DNA of 64,000 bases, from the NCBI GenBank assembly GCA_964603125.1, contig CAZRUA010000002.1, forward strand, positions 1 through 64,000. The letters are read 5' to 3'. The notes beneath the pieces are model-generated. The model searched no databases. It worked only from the letters and a program-made list of their open reading frames with translations, and was not told where the DNA came from. Source of the DNA: CAZRUA01 sp964603125 (GTDB lineage Bacteria > Bacteroidota > Bacteroidia > B-17B0 > Aurantibacillaceae). A program made the translations under genes and the position numbers. Positions 9,308 to 18,404 of this stretch are shown here, piece after piece; positions within the stretch are counted from its first letter, which is position 1, and each line of letters starts with the position of its first letter.

Positions 9308-10447
9308 TTAATTTTCAATCCAACCTATTATTGAAGCTACTTCGTCTGCTTCAATTTTTTTCCATTTATTCAATGTTGTATTCCAATATGCAATTCCCTG
9401 TGGATAAACCTCTTCACCTACTTTTAACTGATTGTGCAAAGCAATTGCGGCATTACATGATTTCACGTTTTTTAAATCAAAATGATATTTACCAATTTCT
9501 GATTTGTTAAATTTAATTAAATGACCGTATGCTTGAGTTTTATATTCAACGTCAAAATTATTTCCAATGTGCTCAAAAACCACATCGCTAGCTTTGTTGT
9601 TTTTGTAATCGATTAAAACTTTTCCTTTTGAGCAAACATATTCTAAATTACCTAATCCATCTTTTGTGAAATAGGAGTTTTGATGATTGGCATGTAAATC
9701 TTTTATAACGCTTACTTTAGTTTCTGTTTTTTTACTTACATCGTATTTAATAATTGTAGCCTCGTTTTGAGAGATGTTGTAGTAAGGAAATAAGAAACTA
9801 TTATTATCAATCCAAAACACTGGAATATCGCTGTGGTTTTTAGCTCCAACAACAATTTCGCCGTAACCAGCATCTTTCACTAACAATTGTTTTTCTTTGT
9901 TTACAGGATAAAGCCATATTTGACGATTTTTGGTAGCATAATCAACCTCAATATCTTGGCCTAATTTAGCTTTGAATAAAACAGATTTTACTTCGCCATA
10001 TTTTCCAGATTTGCAATCTAAAACAGCATAAAATTTACCTTTAAAAATATCGTTTGTATAAAGCACAACGCTGTCATTCGACATTCTTACAATTTCGGCT
10101 TTGTTAGATGAAACTACTTTTTTATCTACAATATCAATGATGTTTCCAGCTCCAGTAATTATCCAACGATTTTTAACTAATGTGTTAGTGCCAATATCCG
10201 TACGAATAAATTCTTTACCATCTTTTTTTCCTTGAACCGTAATAATTTTTTCCTTAGTGGTAAACAATCCATTTTCAAAATTATACTTGTATATATCTTG
10301 TGTAACAGTTGCAGCGTTTTGAACATCAAATTGAGAAACAATTAATGTTAGTTTTCCGGCTGGATTAGTTTTGCCTTTAAAAGAATAAGCAATGAATAAT
10401 AATGCTAAGCAAGCAGTAGATAAACTTATGGTTAGAATTTTTTTCAT
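9308..10447 (-). CDS. Exported protein of unknown function between pepA and pdxA
   Basis: A 379-residue protein that I do not recognise. It has an N-terminal signal or anchor helix (about residues 4-23; the Cys at 13 is inside the helix and does not fit a lipobox). The rest is rich in beta-strands with regular short repeats of the kind seen in propellers (RWIITGAGNIIDIVDKK, FWIDNNSFLFPYYN, NLEYVCSKGKVLIDYKNN), so a periplasmic propeller is a fair guess. No catalytic motif or sorting domain was seen. It lies 9 bases before pdxA and 17 after pepA and is probably in the same transcript. The neighbours are housekeeping enzymes and do not tell its role. Confidence 0.7.
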   Translation of the reverse strand: MKKILTISLSTACLALLFIAYSFKGKTNPAGKLTLIVSQFDVQNAATVTQDIYKYNFENGLFTTKEKIITVQGKKDGKEFIRTDIGTNTLVKNRWIITGAGNIIDIVDKKVVSSNKAEIVRMSNDSVVLYTNDIFKGKFYAVLDCKSGKYGEVKSVLFKAKLGQDIEVDYATKNRQIWLYPVNKEKQLLVKDAGYGEIVVGAKNHSDIPVFWIDNNSFLFPYYNISQNEATIIKYDVSKKTETKVSVIKDLHANHQNSYFTKDGLGNLEYVCSKGKVLIDYKNNKASDVVFEHIGNNFDVEYKTQAYGHLIKFNKSEIGKYHFDLKNVKSCNAAIALHNQLKVGEEVYPQGIAYWNTTLNKWKKIEADEVASIIGWIEN

Positions 10448-10464
10448 TGGGAAATAAATTAAAA

Positions 10465-11889
10465 TTAAACGTTTTTTAAGAAATTGTATAGCAACCTAAC
10501 TCCAACTCCTGTGCCACCTTTTGGTTTGTATGCTTCGCGCGCTGTTAAGAAGGCTGGGCCTGCAATATCTAAGTGTATGTAAGGGTAATCAGTATATCTT
10601 GCTAAAAATTTACCTGCTGTTATGCTTCCACCTTGAGGGCCACCCAAGTTTTTCATGTCAGCGATATCCGATTTAATCAAATCATCGTATTCATCCCAAA
10701 ATGGAAATTCTGCTAAGCGTTCGTGTGTTGTATTACCACTTTCTTTTAATTTTGAATGTGTTTTTTCATCTGCTGTTCCCATACTCACAATTCCAAATGT
10801 ACCAATTGCAGCAGCAGCAGCGCCAGTTAACGTAGCCATATCAATAACCAATTCAGGCTTGTATTTTTTTGCAAAGTGTAAAGCATCTCCTAAAATCATT
10901 CGACCTTCAGCGTCACTATTCAACATTTCAACAGTGCTTCCATCCATCATCGTAATTATATCTCCAGGTGCAAAAGCATTTTCACCAGGGCGGTTATCCG
11001 TAGCAGGAACTAAAGCTATAACATGTACAGGTAATTTTGCTTTTGCCACAGCATAAATTGCACCTGCAACTCCAGCAGCACCTGCCATATCACATTTCAT
11101 CATGTCCATGCTATTTGGCGTTGGTTTTAAGCTTAATCCACCTGTATCGTAAACAACTCCTTTACCAACTAAAACATATGGTTTTTTGTTTTTAGCATTT
11201 TTTGGTTTGTATTCCATTATACTAAAAGTAGGTTCATCAATGCTGCCTTGGTTAACAGAAAGTAAACCACCCATTTTTAGTGATTTTATTTTTGCTTTGT
11301 TGTATACTTCTACACTAAATCCAGCTGCTTTACCCATTTTTTTGAAAGCGTTAGCAAGACCCGTTGCATTAAGAATATTCACTGGCTCATTCACTAAATC
11401 ACGGGTTTGATAAGTTGCATCAACTAAAACTTTAAATTCATTGATTAATTCAGCCGACACTTCTTTGCTTAAAATATTAATTTGAGCTAATGTGTTTTTT
11501 TCTTTTTTAGCCGATTTTTTATGGTGAATAAATTGGTAGTTACCAAGAGCCATACCTTCGGCTAAAGCCATTGTGTAGTCGGCTTTTTCTGAACTCTGTA
11601 AAGTAACATCAGCTGCTTTTATTTCATTTAAAGCAAGGCAAATAGTGTTACCTGCTTTTCTGAAAATTTCTAATTGTTGGTTGTGATTTTTTTTATCATC
11701 AATAATTGCAACTGCTACTAAACGATTTAATTGATTGATAACAACTAATTTTTTTTCGTTTTTTTCAATTTGCTCTTTTACGTATTTAGATTCTTTATCT
11801 GATAAGCCTAAATTTTCTTTCCCTGAAAATGATTTAGAAATGTAAACCAAACTCGCTTCGGCTTTATTTATTGTAATTTTTGAAAACAT
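10465..11889 (-). CDS. pepA: M17 leucyl aminopeptidase
   Basis: A 474-residue cytosolic aminopeptidase of family M17. The catalytic C-terminal half carries VGKGVVYDTGGLSLK (catalytic Lys and metal ligands), MKCDMAGAA and the signature NSDAEGRMILGDAL, with the two-metal Asp and Glu ligands. The N-terminal half is the usual weakly conserved domain. It removes N-terminal amino acids from peptides. It heads the pepA - unknown - pdxA run on the minus strand and is divergent from mqnC, 81 bases away. Start ATG at 11889. Confidence 0.95.
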   Translation of the reverse strand: MFSKITINKAEASLVYISKSFSGKENLGLSDKESKYVKEQIEKNEKKLVVINQLNRLVAVAIIDDKKNHNQQLEIFRKAGNTICLALNEIKAADVTLQSSEKADYTMALAEGMALGNYQFIHHKKSAKKEKNTLAQINILSKEVSAELINEFKVLVDATYQTRDLVNEPVNILNATGLANAFKKMGKAAGFSVEVYNKAKIKSLKMGGLLSVNQGSIDEPTFSIMEYKPKNAKNKKPYVLVGKGVVYDTGGLSLKPTPNSMDMMKCDMAGAAGVAGAIYAVAKAKLPVHVIALVPATDNRPGENAFAPGDIITMMDGSTVEMLNSDAEGRMILGDALHFAKKYKPELVIDMATLTGAAAAAIGTFGIVSMGTADEKTHSKLKESGNTTHERLAEFPFWDEYDDLIKSDIADMKNLGGPQGGSITAGKFLARYTDYPYIHLDIAGPAFLTAREAYKPKGGTGVGVRLLYNFLKNV

Positions 11890-11970
11890 AATAATAGTTT
11901 AATATTGCGTAAATGTAAAAAAAACAAGCTAATTTTGACAATTATCTGAGTAAATAATAAATACTGGAAT

Positions 11971-13098
11971 ATGAACGTAGCTAATTTGCTTGAAAGAGCC
12001 ATGAAATTTGAGTTTTTGAGTATTGAAGAGGGTATCTTTTTATACGAAAACGCGGCAACAACTGAATTAATGTATGTTGGAAATGAACTCAGAAAAATCC
12101 AGAAGAAAAATTCACCCAAGGTAACTTGGCAAATAGATAGAAATGTAAATACAACCAACGTTTGTATTGCAAATTGTAAATTCTGTAATTTCTTCAGAAT
12201 TCCAGGGCATAAGGATGCTTATATTACTGATATAGCAACCTATAAGCGAAAAATAGAGGAAACGTTTAAATTTGGTGGAGATCAGTTGCTACTGCAAGGC
12301 GGACATCATCCTGATTTAGGATTAAGTTTTTATGTAAACTTGTTTAAGGAACTAAAACAATTATACCCTAATTTAAAGCTTCATGCACTAGGACCACCAG
12401 AGATTGCACATATAGCAAAATTGGATAAATTAACTCACACAGAAGTTTTGAAAGCCTTAGTTGAAGCGGGTATGGACAGCCTACCTGGTGCTGGTGCCGA
12501 GATTTTAAATGACAGAGTTAGAAGACTTATTTCTAAAGGTAAATGTAATGGGCGCGAATGGTTGGATGTAATGAGAGCAGCCCATCAGTTAAATATTACT
12601 TCTTCAGCTACAATGATGTTTGGCCATGTTGAAACGATTTACGAACGATTTGAACATTTAGTTTGGTTGCGCGAAGTGCAAAGTGAAAAACCTAAAGATG
12701 CGAAAGGGTTTTTAGCATTTATTCCTTGGCCATTTCAAGATGATGGAACTTTACTGAATAGATTAAAAGGCATTTCAAATAATGTAAGTGCAGATGAGTA
12801 CATACGCATGATTGCTTTGAGTCGCATTATGTTGCCTAATGTTGTTAATATACAAGCATCGTGGTTAACTGTGGGTAAAGAAACGGCACAATTATGTTTA
12901 CATGCTGGGGCTAATGATTTTGGAAGTATCATGATAGAAGAAAATGTTGTTTCTGCTGCCGGAGCACCTCATAGATTTACATCTAAATCAATTCAGGAAG
13001 CAATTATTCAAGCAGGTTTTGAGCCACAATTAAGAAATCAGCAGTATGAGTTCAGAGCTATGCCAGAAGGTTTGGTAGAACAAGTTATTGATTACTAG
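11971..13098 (+). CDS. mqnC: Cyclic dehypoxanthinyl futalosine synthase (radical SAM)
   Basis: A 375-residue radical SAM enzyme. The cluster motif is CIANCKFC (Cys 65, 69 and 72; CX3CX2C) within NTTNVC. Features that separate MqnC from its relative MqnE are FIPWPFQ at about residue 250 and NIQASWLTVGKE, GANDFGSIMIEENVVSAAG near the C-terminus. MqnC closes the ring of dehypoxanthine futalosine in the futalosine (Mqn) route to menaquinone, the respiratory quinone. The other mqn genes are not in the window. It stands alone on the plus strand, divergent from pepA. A box TAATTTTG at 11930-11937 could be its -7 element, but no -33 box fits. Confidence 0.93.
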   Translation: MNVANLLERAMKFEFLSIEEGIFLYENAATTELMYVGNELRKIQKKNSPKVTWQIDRNVNTTNVCIANCKFCNFFRIPGHKDAYITDIATYKRKIEETFKFGGDQLLLQGGHHPDLGLSFYVNLFKELKQLYPNLKLHALGPPEIAHIAKLDKLTHTEVLKALVEAGMDSLPGAGAEILNDRVRRLISKGKCNGREWLDVMRAAHQLNITSSATMMFGHVETIYERFEHLVWLREVQSEKPKDAKGFLAFIPWPFQDDGTLLNRLKGISNNVSADEYIRMIALSRIMLPNVVNIQASWLTVGKETAQLCLHAGANDFGSIMIEENVVSAAGAPHRFTSKSIQEAIIQAGFEPQLRNQQYEFRAMPEGLVEQVIDY

Positions 13099-13196
13099 AA
13101 TTTTGTTCTAATACACACACCATTTCTCAGATTTGTAATTGGCCCTTATAGGGTATAAAAGGAGTTTTATGCTGACGGGCGGCTAGTGAAATTTTA

Positions 13197-13228
13197 TTTG
13201 CTTTTTGAGCTAATATATCGTATCTTGT
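13197..13228 (+). promoter_or_regulatory. Possible promoter of the 1556-residue adhesin cassette
   Basis: TTTG, 20 bases, then TATCTTGT. The -7 box differs from TAnnTTTG in its last two bases. It lies 42 bases before the ATG at 13271. It is the best candidate in a 172-base gap that otherwise shows only a short CCC-TTATA-GGG symmetric run. Confidence 0.35.
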
Positions 13229-13270
13229 TTTATTAAAAAAGTCTTATTCACGTTTCAAAATAAGTTCAAG

Positions 13271-13654
13271 ATGAGAAAATTTCACCTAATTCTTGTAGTT
13301 GCAATTTCAACACTATTTTTTTCTTTCGTTTTAAAATCAACTATTAAAGATAGTTTTAACTTAAACAATGTTAAGGAAAAAGATAAAACGGAATTTTTTA
13401 AAAAATCGATAGAAGCCTCTAATTTAGAGGGTTATCGCTTGAGAGATAAACGAGTTACTATAAAATTTCAAAATGATTTTGAATTAGAGTTATTATCTGC
13501 TAGCGAAGTTTCTCGTTTAGGCATTGCAATAAATTTAAACGAATATAAGTCGGATTTTAGTTCTGATTTTATCATGCCTATTTTTAATATTTTACCATCC
13601 GGACACATAACAGCAGGAGTAACTACAACAAGTAAAAAACAACAAAACCACTAG
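13271..13654 (+). CDS. Small exported protein of unknown function
   Basis: A 127-residue protein with an N-terminal signal or anchor segment (about residues 4-22). I do not recognise a family. The mature part is charged and polar and ends in a Thr/Ser/Lys/Gln-rich tail. It stops 4 bases before the ATG of the giant PKD-repeat T9SS protein, so the two are surely co-transcribed. A similar arrangement (small exported protein, then giant adhesin) is seen at 32360-40597. The two small proteins share only a faint likeness after the signal (FNLNNV against VNLTNV), which may be chance. It could act as a helper for export or assembly of the adhesin; this is inference from position. Confidence 0.7.
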   Translation: MRKFHLILVVAISTLFFSFVLKSTIKDSFNLNNVKEKDKTEFFKKSIEASNLEGYRLRDKRVTIKFQNDFELELLSASEVSRLGIAINLNEYKSDFSSDFIMPIFNILPSGHITAGVTTTSKKQQNH

Positions 13655-13658
13655 AATC

Positions 13659-16600
13659 ATGAGAAAAGTCATACTTACCATCGCTCTGGCCTTTTTGACT
13701 GCTTTAGCAATTGCTCAGCCAGCAAATGATAACTGTACTACGGCTCAAAATTTAGGAACTTTGGCAACCCCTCCAGGTTGTGTAGGAACAGCTGCAGTTA
13801 TTGGAGCTGCCACAACTGTAAATGGAACTTTAGTAGGTGCAACTGAGGCTAATCCTTACATTTATCAATCATCATGTGTGGGTGGTACTGGCACTATGGC
13901 AATACCCGCAAACGATGTGTGGTATACTTTTACAGCATCTGCTTATACTGGTGTTTTTACGGTAAATAGTAGTTTCCCAAACCCAAATATAGCTATGTAT
14001 TCAGGTACATGTGGTGCTTTGGGTGGTGGTGTTGGCGGTTGCGCTATTAGTAATGGAACAGGAAGTGTTACTCTTACTGTAGAACAAATGGTTATTGGAA
14101 CAACATACTACCTCCAAGTTAGCGGAAACACAGGCGAAACAGGAACCTTTACTTTGAGTGCACAAAACAATAAGGATTGCGCAGATTGTTTAACGAATTC
14201 AACTTTAACAGTTAATCCTTTACCAGTAAATGGGGCCTATAACCCGGGAACAACCGTTAATTTTTGCTATCATGTAGGTAACTATACGCATATAAATACA
14301 AACTGGCTGCACGGTGTACAATTAAATTTTGGTAATGGATGGAACCCAGCAACATTAACACCAGTATCAGCTTCAGCTGTTTCAACTAATGGAAGTTTTT
14401 TATGGTTTCCAAATGGAATTGGTGTTGTGAATGGTGTGAATTGGGGAACAGGTTGGTATTGGGATGATGGACCAGGTGGAGATGGAATTGCATCGAATAA
14501 TTTTGGAGATGCGGGAGTTACTTCAACAGCAGCGCAATGGAATTTTTGTTGGAATATAACAACAGATGCAGCTTGTACTCCTGGAGCAGACTTATCTGTA
14601 GATGTTAATACCTCTGGAGATGGCGAGTCTGGGTCTTGGTCTAGCAGTGGTTGTTTGGATGACCCAACAACTAGTTTTAATGCTGTAACAGCTTGTTGTC
14701 CTCCAGGCACAGCTTCTACGCCTGAAACATGCGCTGGAAATGATGGAACAATCACTATTACACCTGTTGGAGCATTAAATCCTTACACCTATAACTGGGC
14801 TGGGCCAGGTTCTTTTACTTTAATAGAAAATGCAGTTGGTGCTGGACCGCATACAATAACAGGTTTAGCTGCAGGAACTTACACTTTAACTTTAGTTGAT
14901 AAAAACAATTGTCAGCAAGTTGTAACCATTGTGGTAGGTGGAAGCTCTAATCCAACTTCAACATTTACACAAAGCGCAAACCAATGTTTGGAGGCAAATA
15001 GTTTTAACTTTACTAATACAGGTTCAACAGGAGCTGGCGTGGTGCACTCTTGGATTTTCCCAAGTGGAACACCGGCAATGAGCGCAGCAACTAGTCCAGT
15101 AGGAGTGACTTGGAATACACCAGGTACTTATACAATTACACATACCGTTAGCATTGGTGCTTGTACATCAACAACTACATCAACAATTACTGTTTTCCCA
15201 ATGCCTGTAGCGGCGTTTAGTTTTGTGCCACCAGTTTGTACTAAGTTAGTGAACTTCACAAATTCTTCTTCTATTCCAAGTGGTTCAATAACCAATTATG
15301 CTTGGAATTTTGGAGACCCATTGTCTGGTTCAAACACTTTAACAACTGTAGTTTTAACCAATCCAAGTCACACCTTTGTTGGTACAGGAGCATTAAACGT
15401 TACACTTACAGTTACAAGCAATAATGGTTGTATTCATGATACAATAATTCCTATTAACATCAGCGCTAGTGTAATAGCTGATTTCACGAGCACAGCTCCT
15501 GTTTGTTTGGGATCTGCAATTACCTTTACAAGTATAAGTACAACTCCAGCGGGAACTATTTCAAATTTAATTTGGGATTTTGAAAACGATGGCACTGGCG
15601 ATGGAACAGGAACGCCTATTTCACATACTTATGTTGCGGCAGCTACATACACAGTTGAGCTAGTTGCTATTAATTCTTTTGGCTGCAGGGATTCTATTAC
15701 ACATACTGTAGTGGTGAATCCTAATCCTACGCCTTCTTTTACAGCGGCCGGTGTTTGTTTTTCAAATACAACAAGTTTCGTAAATACAACACCTGCAGTG
15801 CCAGCTGTAACCAATTGGCACTGGGATTTTGGCGTTGGAGCAGCTACTAATGACACTTCAAATGTTCAAAGCCCTACGTTTACTTATCCAGCAGCTGGTG
15901 TGTATACGGTAAGTTTAACCGCATATAGCGGGACTTGTTCAACCACAGTAACTCGAACAGATACGGTGCATCCTAAACCAGTAGCCGCATTCACTGCTAC
16001 TAATTCATGTATATACAATGCAGTTAGTTTTACGAATACTACACCTAATCCTGGGCCAAATGATAATATTGCAAGTAGCAGTTGGAACTTTGGAGGAGCA
16101 GCCCCAAATACAAGTGTTTTAAACTCACCATCACATTTATATACTACCGATGGCACATATAATGTTTCATTAATTGTAACAACTAACCATGGTTGTAAGG
16201 ATACCGTAAATTCTAACGTAACAATTTACCCTAAGCCAGTGGCTGATTTCACCGCTACAACAGTTTGTTTTGGTAACAACACAACTTTAACAGATGCTTC
16301 TACAGTTAATGCTCCAGATAACATTGCTGCATATTGTTGGGATACAAATTCATTTTTAGGAACCTGTGAGAACAATACTGCAGGACCTGTGAGTTATGCA
16401 GCGGCTGCCGGAACTAATAATGTCTCACTAATTGTGACTTCAAATAATGGATGTATTGATACAATTACTAAAGCAGTTACAGTTTATCCTAAACCTGTTG
16501 CAAGTTTTACTTTTACAAATGTTTGTAATGGTGTTTCGTCAAATTTTGTAAATACTTCTTCAGGAACAATTGCTTCAACAGATTGGGACTGGGATTCGAA

Positions 16601-18329
16601 TGGTACATTCACAAACACAGGAAGTCCAGCTACACAAGTTTTAACATTAGGTCCTAATAATGTTACAATGATTACTACCACAACAGATGGTTGTAAGGAT
16701 ACTATGACAAATGTTGTAACAGTTCATCCATTGCCTATTGCTTCTTTTACTTCTGATTCGGTTTGTATAAACTCATCAACAACACTAACTAATACATCAA
16801 CAATTACAGCGCCAGATGCTATATCGCTTTATTTCTGGGACATGAACAATGATGGTAGTGTTGAGTATTTTTCGTCAAATGCAAGCCATGCCTTTACTCC
16901 TCAAGGAAATCATCCAGTTGAATTAATGGTGGTTTCTAATTTTGGATGTAAGGATTCAATTGTAGGAAATGTTTTTGTTCATGCGGCTCCAGTAGTTAAT
17001 ATTACATCTACACCTGTTTGCTTGGGATTCCCTACAGTATTTAGTAATACAACTACTGTTGCAGGAGGTACAATACAACAAGTGGATTGGAATTTTGGTG
17101 GTCCTGCTCCAAATACCTTAACTCAAGTTAATCCGCCAGCAACAGCATCCTTTACTTACGGCTCAGCAAATAATTATACGGTTACTTTAACAGCAACTAG
17201 TAATGCGGGTTGTGTTACAGCTGGTTCTATACAAGTAACGGTTAATCCTAAGCCAAATGCTAACTTTAGTTACGCTACTACATGTGAAGGAAGTTTAATG
17301 AGTTTGAGCGATTTAAGCTCGGTTGCAAGTGGTGTGGTTAATGCTTTGGATTGGAGTGTTGATAATGGAGCTACAGCATCAATTTTACAAAATCCATCTT
17401 TGTCGGTAGGTACAAGTGGTAACCACAATGTTACATTAATTGCAACAACAAACCATGGATGTAAAGATACAGTTACCAATGCAGTATATGTGAATCCAAA
17501 TCCAGTGCCTACCATAGTTGGTGATGATTTATCAGGTTGTGCTTTACATTGTGTTAATTTCACGGGTGGCGTTTCAAATGTACCAGGAGCAACTGTAACG
17601 AATTGGGCTTGGAATTTTGGTAATAGTTTAACATCAACATTACAAAACGATCAAAGTTGTTATACTAGTAATAGTTTTACTGCTAATACAACTTACGATG
17701 TTACGTTAACTTTAACTACAGATAGTGGTTGTGTTGGAGTTAAAAATAACTTAGCTTATATTACAGTAAATCCAACTCCTGTTGCAGATTTTACATTTGC
17801 GCCAACAGAGCCCGCACCAGACATTAATGAACCTTTGGTTTTATTTACAAATTTATCAATAGGTGCCGATCATAGTTATTGGAATTTTGGTGATGCTTTT
17901 TCTGATCCAGCTTTAAATACCACAACTGTTGTTAATCCACAACATTTTTATTACAGCTACGAACCCAATTCTTATGTTGTAACATTAGCTGTAGATAACA
18001 ACTATGGTTGTGTAGATACGATTAGAAAGACAGTTGAAATTAAACCAGATTTTTCATTCTTCATTCCAAATGCCTTTAGCCCTAATGGAGATGGAATAAA
18101 CGATGGATTTAACGGTAAAGGTATTGGTATTGCTAAATATGAAATTTGGATATTTGATCGTTGGGGTAATATGATATGGTATGCCGATTCAATTGATAAA
18201 TTGTGGGATGGAAAAGTTCAAGGAAAAGATAATTTAGTACAGCAAGATGTTTATGTGTGGAAGGTTAAATTTAAAGATATATTAAACAAAGGGCATGAAT
18301 ATCACGGCACTGTGACTGTGGTTAGATAA
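13659..18329 (+). CDS. Giant PKD-repeat surface protein with type B T9SS sorting domain
   Basis: A 1556-residue secreted protein. In order: signal peptide (about 1-19); a Cys-containing N-terminal region (about 20-180) with NDNCTTAQNL and a jelly-roll look like pre-peptidase or choice-of-anchor domains; a second globular region (about 185-345); one SprB-like unit (about 350-430, GTYTLTLVDKNNCQ); then about twelve PKD-like Ig repeats of 80-90 residues marked by WNFGD, WDFEND, WNFGG, WDMNND and by Cys and Thr-Val rich strands. The last about 90 residues (FFIPNAFSPNGDGINDGF, FDRWGN, WDGKVQGK, DVYVWKV) are the gliding-motility-associated C-terminal (CHU_C, type B) signal for export by T9SS. Likely an adhesin. 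Unlike the SprB giant at 32885 it is mostly PKD. It forms a two-gene transcript with the small gene upstream and ends at a strong terminator. Confidence 0.92.
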   Translation: MRKVILTIALAFLTALAIAQPANDNCTTAQNLGTLATPPGCVGTAAVIGAATTVNGTLVGATEANPYIYQSSCVGGTGTMAIPANDVWYTFTASAYTGVFTVNSSFPNPNIAMYSGTCGALGGGVGGCAISNGTGSVTLTVEQMVIGTTYYLQVSGNTGETGTFTLSAQNNKDCADCLTNSTLTVNPLPVNGAYNPGTTVNFCYHVGNYTHINTNWLHGVQLNFGNGWNPATLTPVSASAVSTNGSFLWFPNGIGVVNGVNWGTGWYWDDGPGGDGIASNNFGDAGVTSTAAQWNFCWNITTDAACTPGADLSVDVNTSGDGESGSWSSSGCLDDPTTSFNAVTACCPPGTASTPETCAGNDGTITITPVGALNPYTYNWAGPGSFTLIENAVGAGPHTITGLAAGTYTLTLVDKNNCQQVVTIVVGGSSNPTSTFTQSANQCLEANSFNFTNTGSTGAGVVHSWIFPSGTPAMSAATSPVGVTWNTPGTYTITHTVSIGACTSTTTSTITVFPMPVAAFSFVPPVCTKLVNFTNSSSIPSGSITNYAWNFGDPLSGSNTLTTVVLTNPSHTFVGTGALNVTLTVTSNNGCIHDTIIPINISASVIADFTSTAPVCLGSAITFTSISTTPAGTISNLIWDFENDGTGDGTGTPISHTYVAAATYTVELVAINSFGCRDSITHTVVVNPNPTPSFTAAGVCFSNTTSFVNTTPAVPAVTNWHWDFGVGAATNDTSNVQSPTFTYPAAGVYTVSLTAYSGTCSTTVTRTDTVHPKPVAAFTATNSCIYNAVSFTNTTPNPGPNDNIASSSWNFGGAAPNTSVLNSPSHLYTTDGTYNVSLIVTTNHGCKDTVNSNVTIYPKPVADFTATTVCFGNNTTLTDASTVNAPDNIAAYCWDTNSFLGTCENNTAGPVSYAAAAGTNNVSLIVTSNNGCIDTITKAVTVYPKPVASFTFTNVCNGVSSNFVNTSSGTIASTDWDWDSNGTFTNTGSPATQVLTLGPNNVTMITTTTDGCKDTMTNVVTVHPLPIASFTSDSVCINSSTTLTNTSTITAPDAISLYFWDMNNDGSVEYFSSNASHAFTPQGNHPVELMVVSNFGCKDSIVGNVFVHAAPVVNITSTPVCLGFPTVFSNTTTVAGGTIQQVDWNFGGPAPNTLTQVNPPATASFTYGSANNYTVTLTATSNAGCVTAGSIQVTVNPKPNANFSYATTCEGSLMSLSDLSSVASGVVNALDWSVDNGATASILQNPSLSVGTSGNHNVTLIATTNHGCKDTVTNAVYVNPNPVPTIVGDDLSGCALHCVNFTGGVSNVPGATVTNWAWNFGNSLTSTLQNDQSCYTSNSFTANTTYDVTLTLTTDSGCVGVKNNLAYITVNPTPVADFTFAPTEPAPDINEPLVLFTNLSIGADHSYWNFGDAFSDPALNTTTVVNPQHFYYSYEPNSYVVTLAVDNNYGCVDTIRKTVEIKPDFSFFIPNAFSPNGDGINDGFNGKGIGIAKYEIWIFDRWGNMIWYADSIDKLWDGKVQGKDNLVQQDVYVWKVKFKDILNKGHEYHGTVTVVR

Positions 18330-18348
18330 ATAAGTGAAGGAATCGATT

Positions 18349-18386
18349 AAAAAGAAAGGCGAGTAAATTTACTCGCCTTTCTTTTT
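18349..18386. terminator. Bidirectional terminator after the 1556-residue adhesin
   Basis: A perfect 38-base palindrome (two 19-base arms) whose core is GGCGAGT / ACTCGCC, with A-run and T-run ends. It lies between convergent genes ending at 18329 and 18405. The same GGCGAGT core is used in the terminator at 40617-40647. Confidence 0.9.
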
Positions 18387-18404
18387 AATTTAAAATTATT
18401 AAAC

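Noticed and set aside
10655..11056. Plus-strand open frame of 133 residues
   Set aside because: Lies entirely within the well-supported pepA gene on the other strand.
14282..14755. Open frame of 157 residues on the minus strand
   Set aside because: Lies antisense in the PKD giant gene, which has clear domains; composition is the mirror of Thr/Val/Asn codons. The same holds for minus frames at 15629-15856, 15884-16156, 16484-16681 and 17270-17563.
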